A DNA stretch of 64,000 nucleotides, taken from NCBI RefSeq assembly GCF_002909485.1, contig NZ_PPXG01000005.1, positions 1-64,000 on the forward strand, read 5' to 3'. The notes beneath the pieces were generated by a model. That model did not search any database. It was given only the letters and a program-made list of their open reading frames with translations, and was not told the DNA's origin. Within the stretch, counting starts at the first letter, position 1. Every line of letters starts with the position of its first letter. Both the position numbers and the translations under genes were made by a program. Positions 63,961 through 64,000 of the stretch are shown here, piece by piece. The DNA comes from Stutzerimonas stutzeri. Lineage in GTDB: Bacteria > Pseudomonadota > Gammaproteobacteria > Pseudomonadales > Pseudomonadaceae.

Positions 63961-64000
63961 ATGCCGCTTCTGGCCGAAAGCAGCACGTCGCCACCGGCAT
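63961..64000 (+). repeat. Conserved intergenic repeat (copy 2, cut by window end)
   Basis: CTTCTGGCCGAAAGCAGC followed by a CGTCGCCACCGGCA-like block resembles the sequence at 59796-59850 and a repeat commonly seen after genes in Pseudomonas. The window ends inside it. Confidence 0.35.

Noticed and set aside
1-64000. CRISPR arrays, tRNA or rRNA genes, prophage
   Set aside because: No regular spaced repeats, no cloverleaf or rRNA sequences and no phage structural genes noticed; a tRNA scan was not possible here.

Overview
The window is a GC-rich chromosomal segment that looks like a member of the Pseudomonas stutzeri group (Stutzerimonas). The main pointers are a 36-residue CcoM subunit as known from P. 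stutzeri cbb3 oxidase, the Pseudomonas-type phaJ-fadD2-fadD1 block, a PaAP-type aminopeptidase whose metal ligands sit one residue off the P. aeruginosa numbering, and a braCDEFG branched-chain amino acid transporter. I saw no tRNA, rRNA or CRISPR array.

Layout. 1-300: the end of an IS3-family element inserted into the 3' end of a small secreted-protein gene. 0.4-3.5 kb: dinB, a META-domain lipoprotein, a zinc-ribbon protein and a periplasmic dienelactone-hydrolase-like enzyme. 3.7-8.7 kb: the complete braCDEFG operon (minus strand). 8.9-12.6 kb: a DUF2288 protein and a PhnD/C/E-like oxyanion ABC transporter (selenate or phosphonate type). 13-17.3 kb: uppP, then glxR-hyi and an MFS carrier. 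17.4-22.7 kb: a YegD-like Hsp70 protein, a CHAD-domain protein with a possible Pho box, and rapA. 22.8-24.3 kb: an alkB-like operon and ccoM behind two ANR/FNR-like sites. 24.4-32.1 kb: a secreted pullulanase, a MaoC/PhaJ hydratase and two acyl-CoA synthetases. 32.3-42.9 kb: two tandem sCache chemoreceptors with sigma-28-like promoters, an M28 aminopeptidase, hrpA carrying an in-frame palindromic repeat, and rarD. 43.0-46.3 kb: a signalling cassette of FHA protein, Ser/Thr kinase and PP2C phosphatase, with no type VI secretion genes beside it. 46.7-51.2 kb: an RsbRD-type sensor kinase of lower GC, a SpoU methyltransferase, a COG2509-like flavoprotein and an rlmE copy out of its usual context.

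51.4-64 kb looks accessory. It holds several redox enzymes (flavin monooxygenase, GMC oxidoreductase, SDR, aldo/keto reductase), an exported alpha/beta hydrolase, and many regulators: a LuxR protein fused to two degenerate HD-GYP domains, a stand-alone copy of its HTH, two LysR proteins, and a TetR/MFS pair with two clear palindromic operators. The LysR at 57 kb appears to control a promoter that exists in two diverged copies of about 100 bp, one driving the HTH-only gene and the other a SnoaL-SDR operon. The segment reads as a small, recently rearranged redox/detoxification island whose substrates cannot be named from sequence.

The observations I rate highest are the repeat embedded in hrpA, the HD-GYP-LuxR protein with lost HD dyads together with its duplicated HTH and duplicated LysR promoter, the ANR-preceded orphan ccoM, and the two chemoreceptor promoters with exact sigma-28 spacing.
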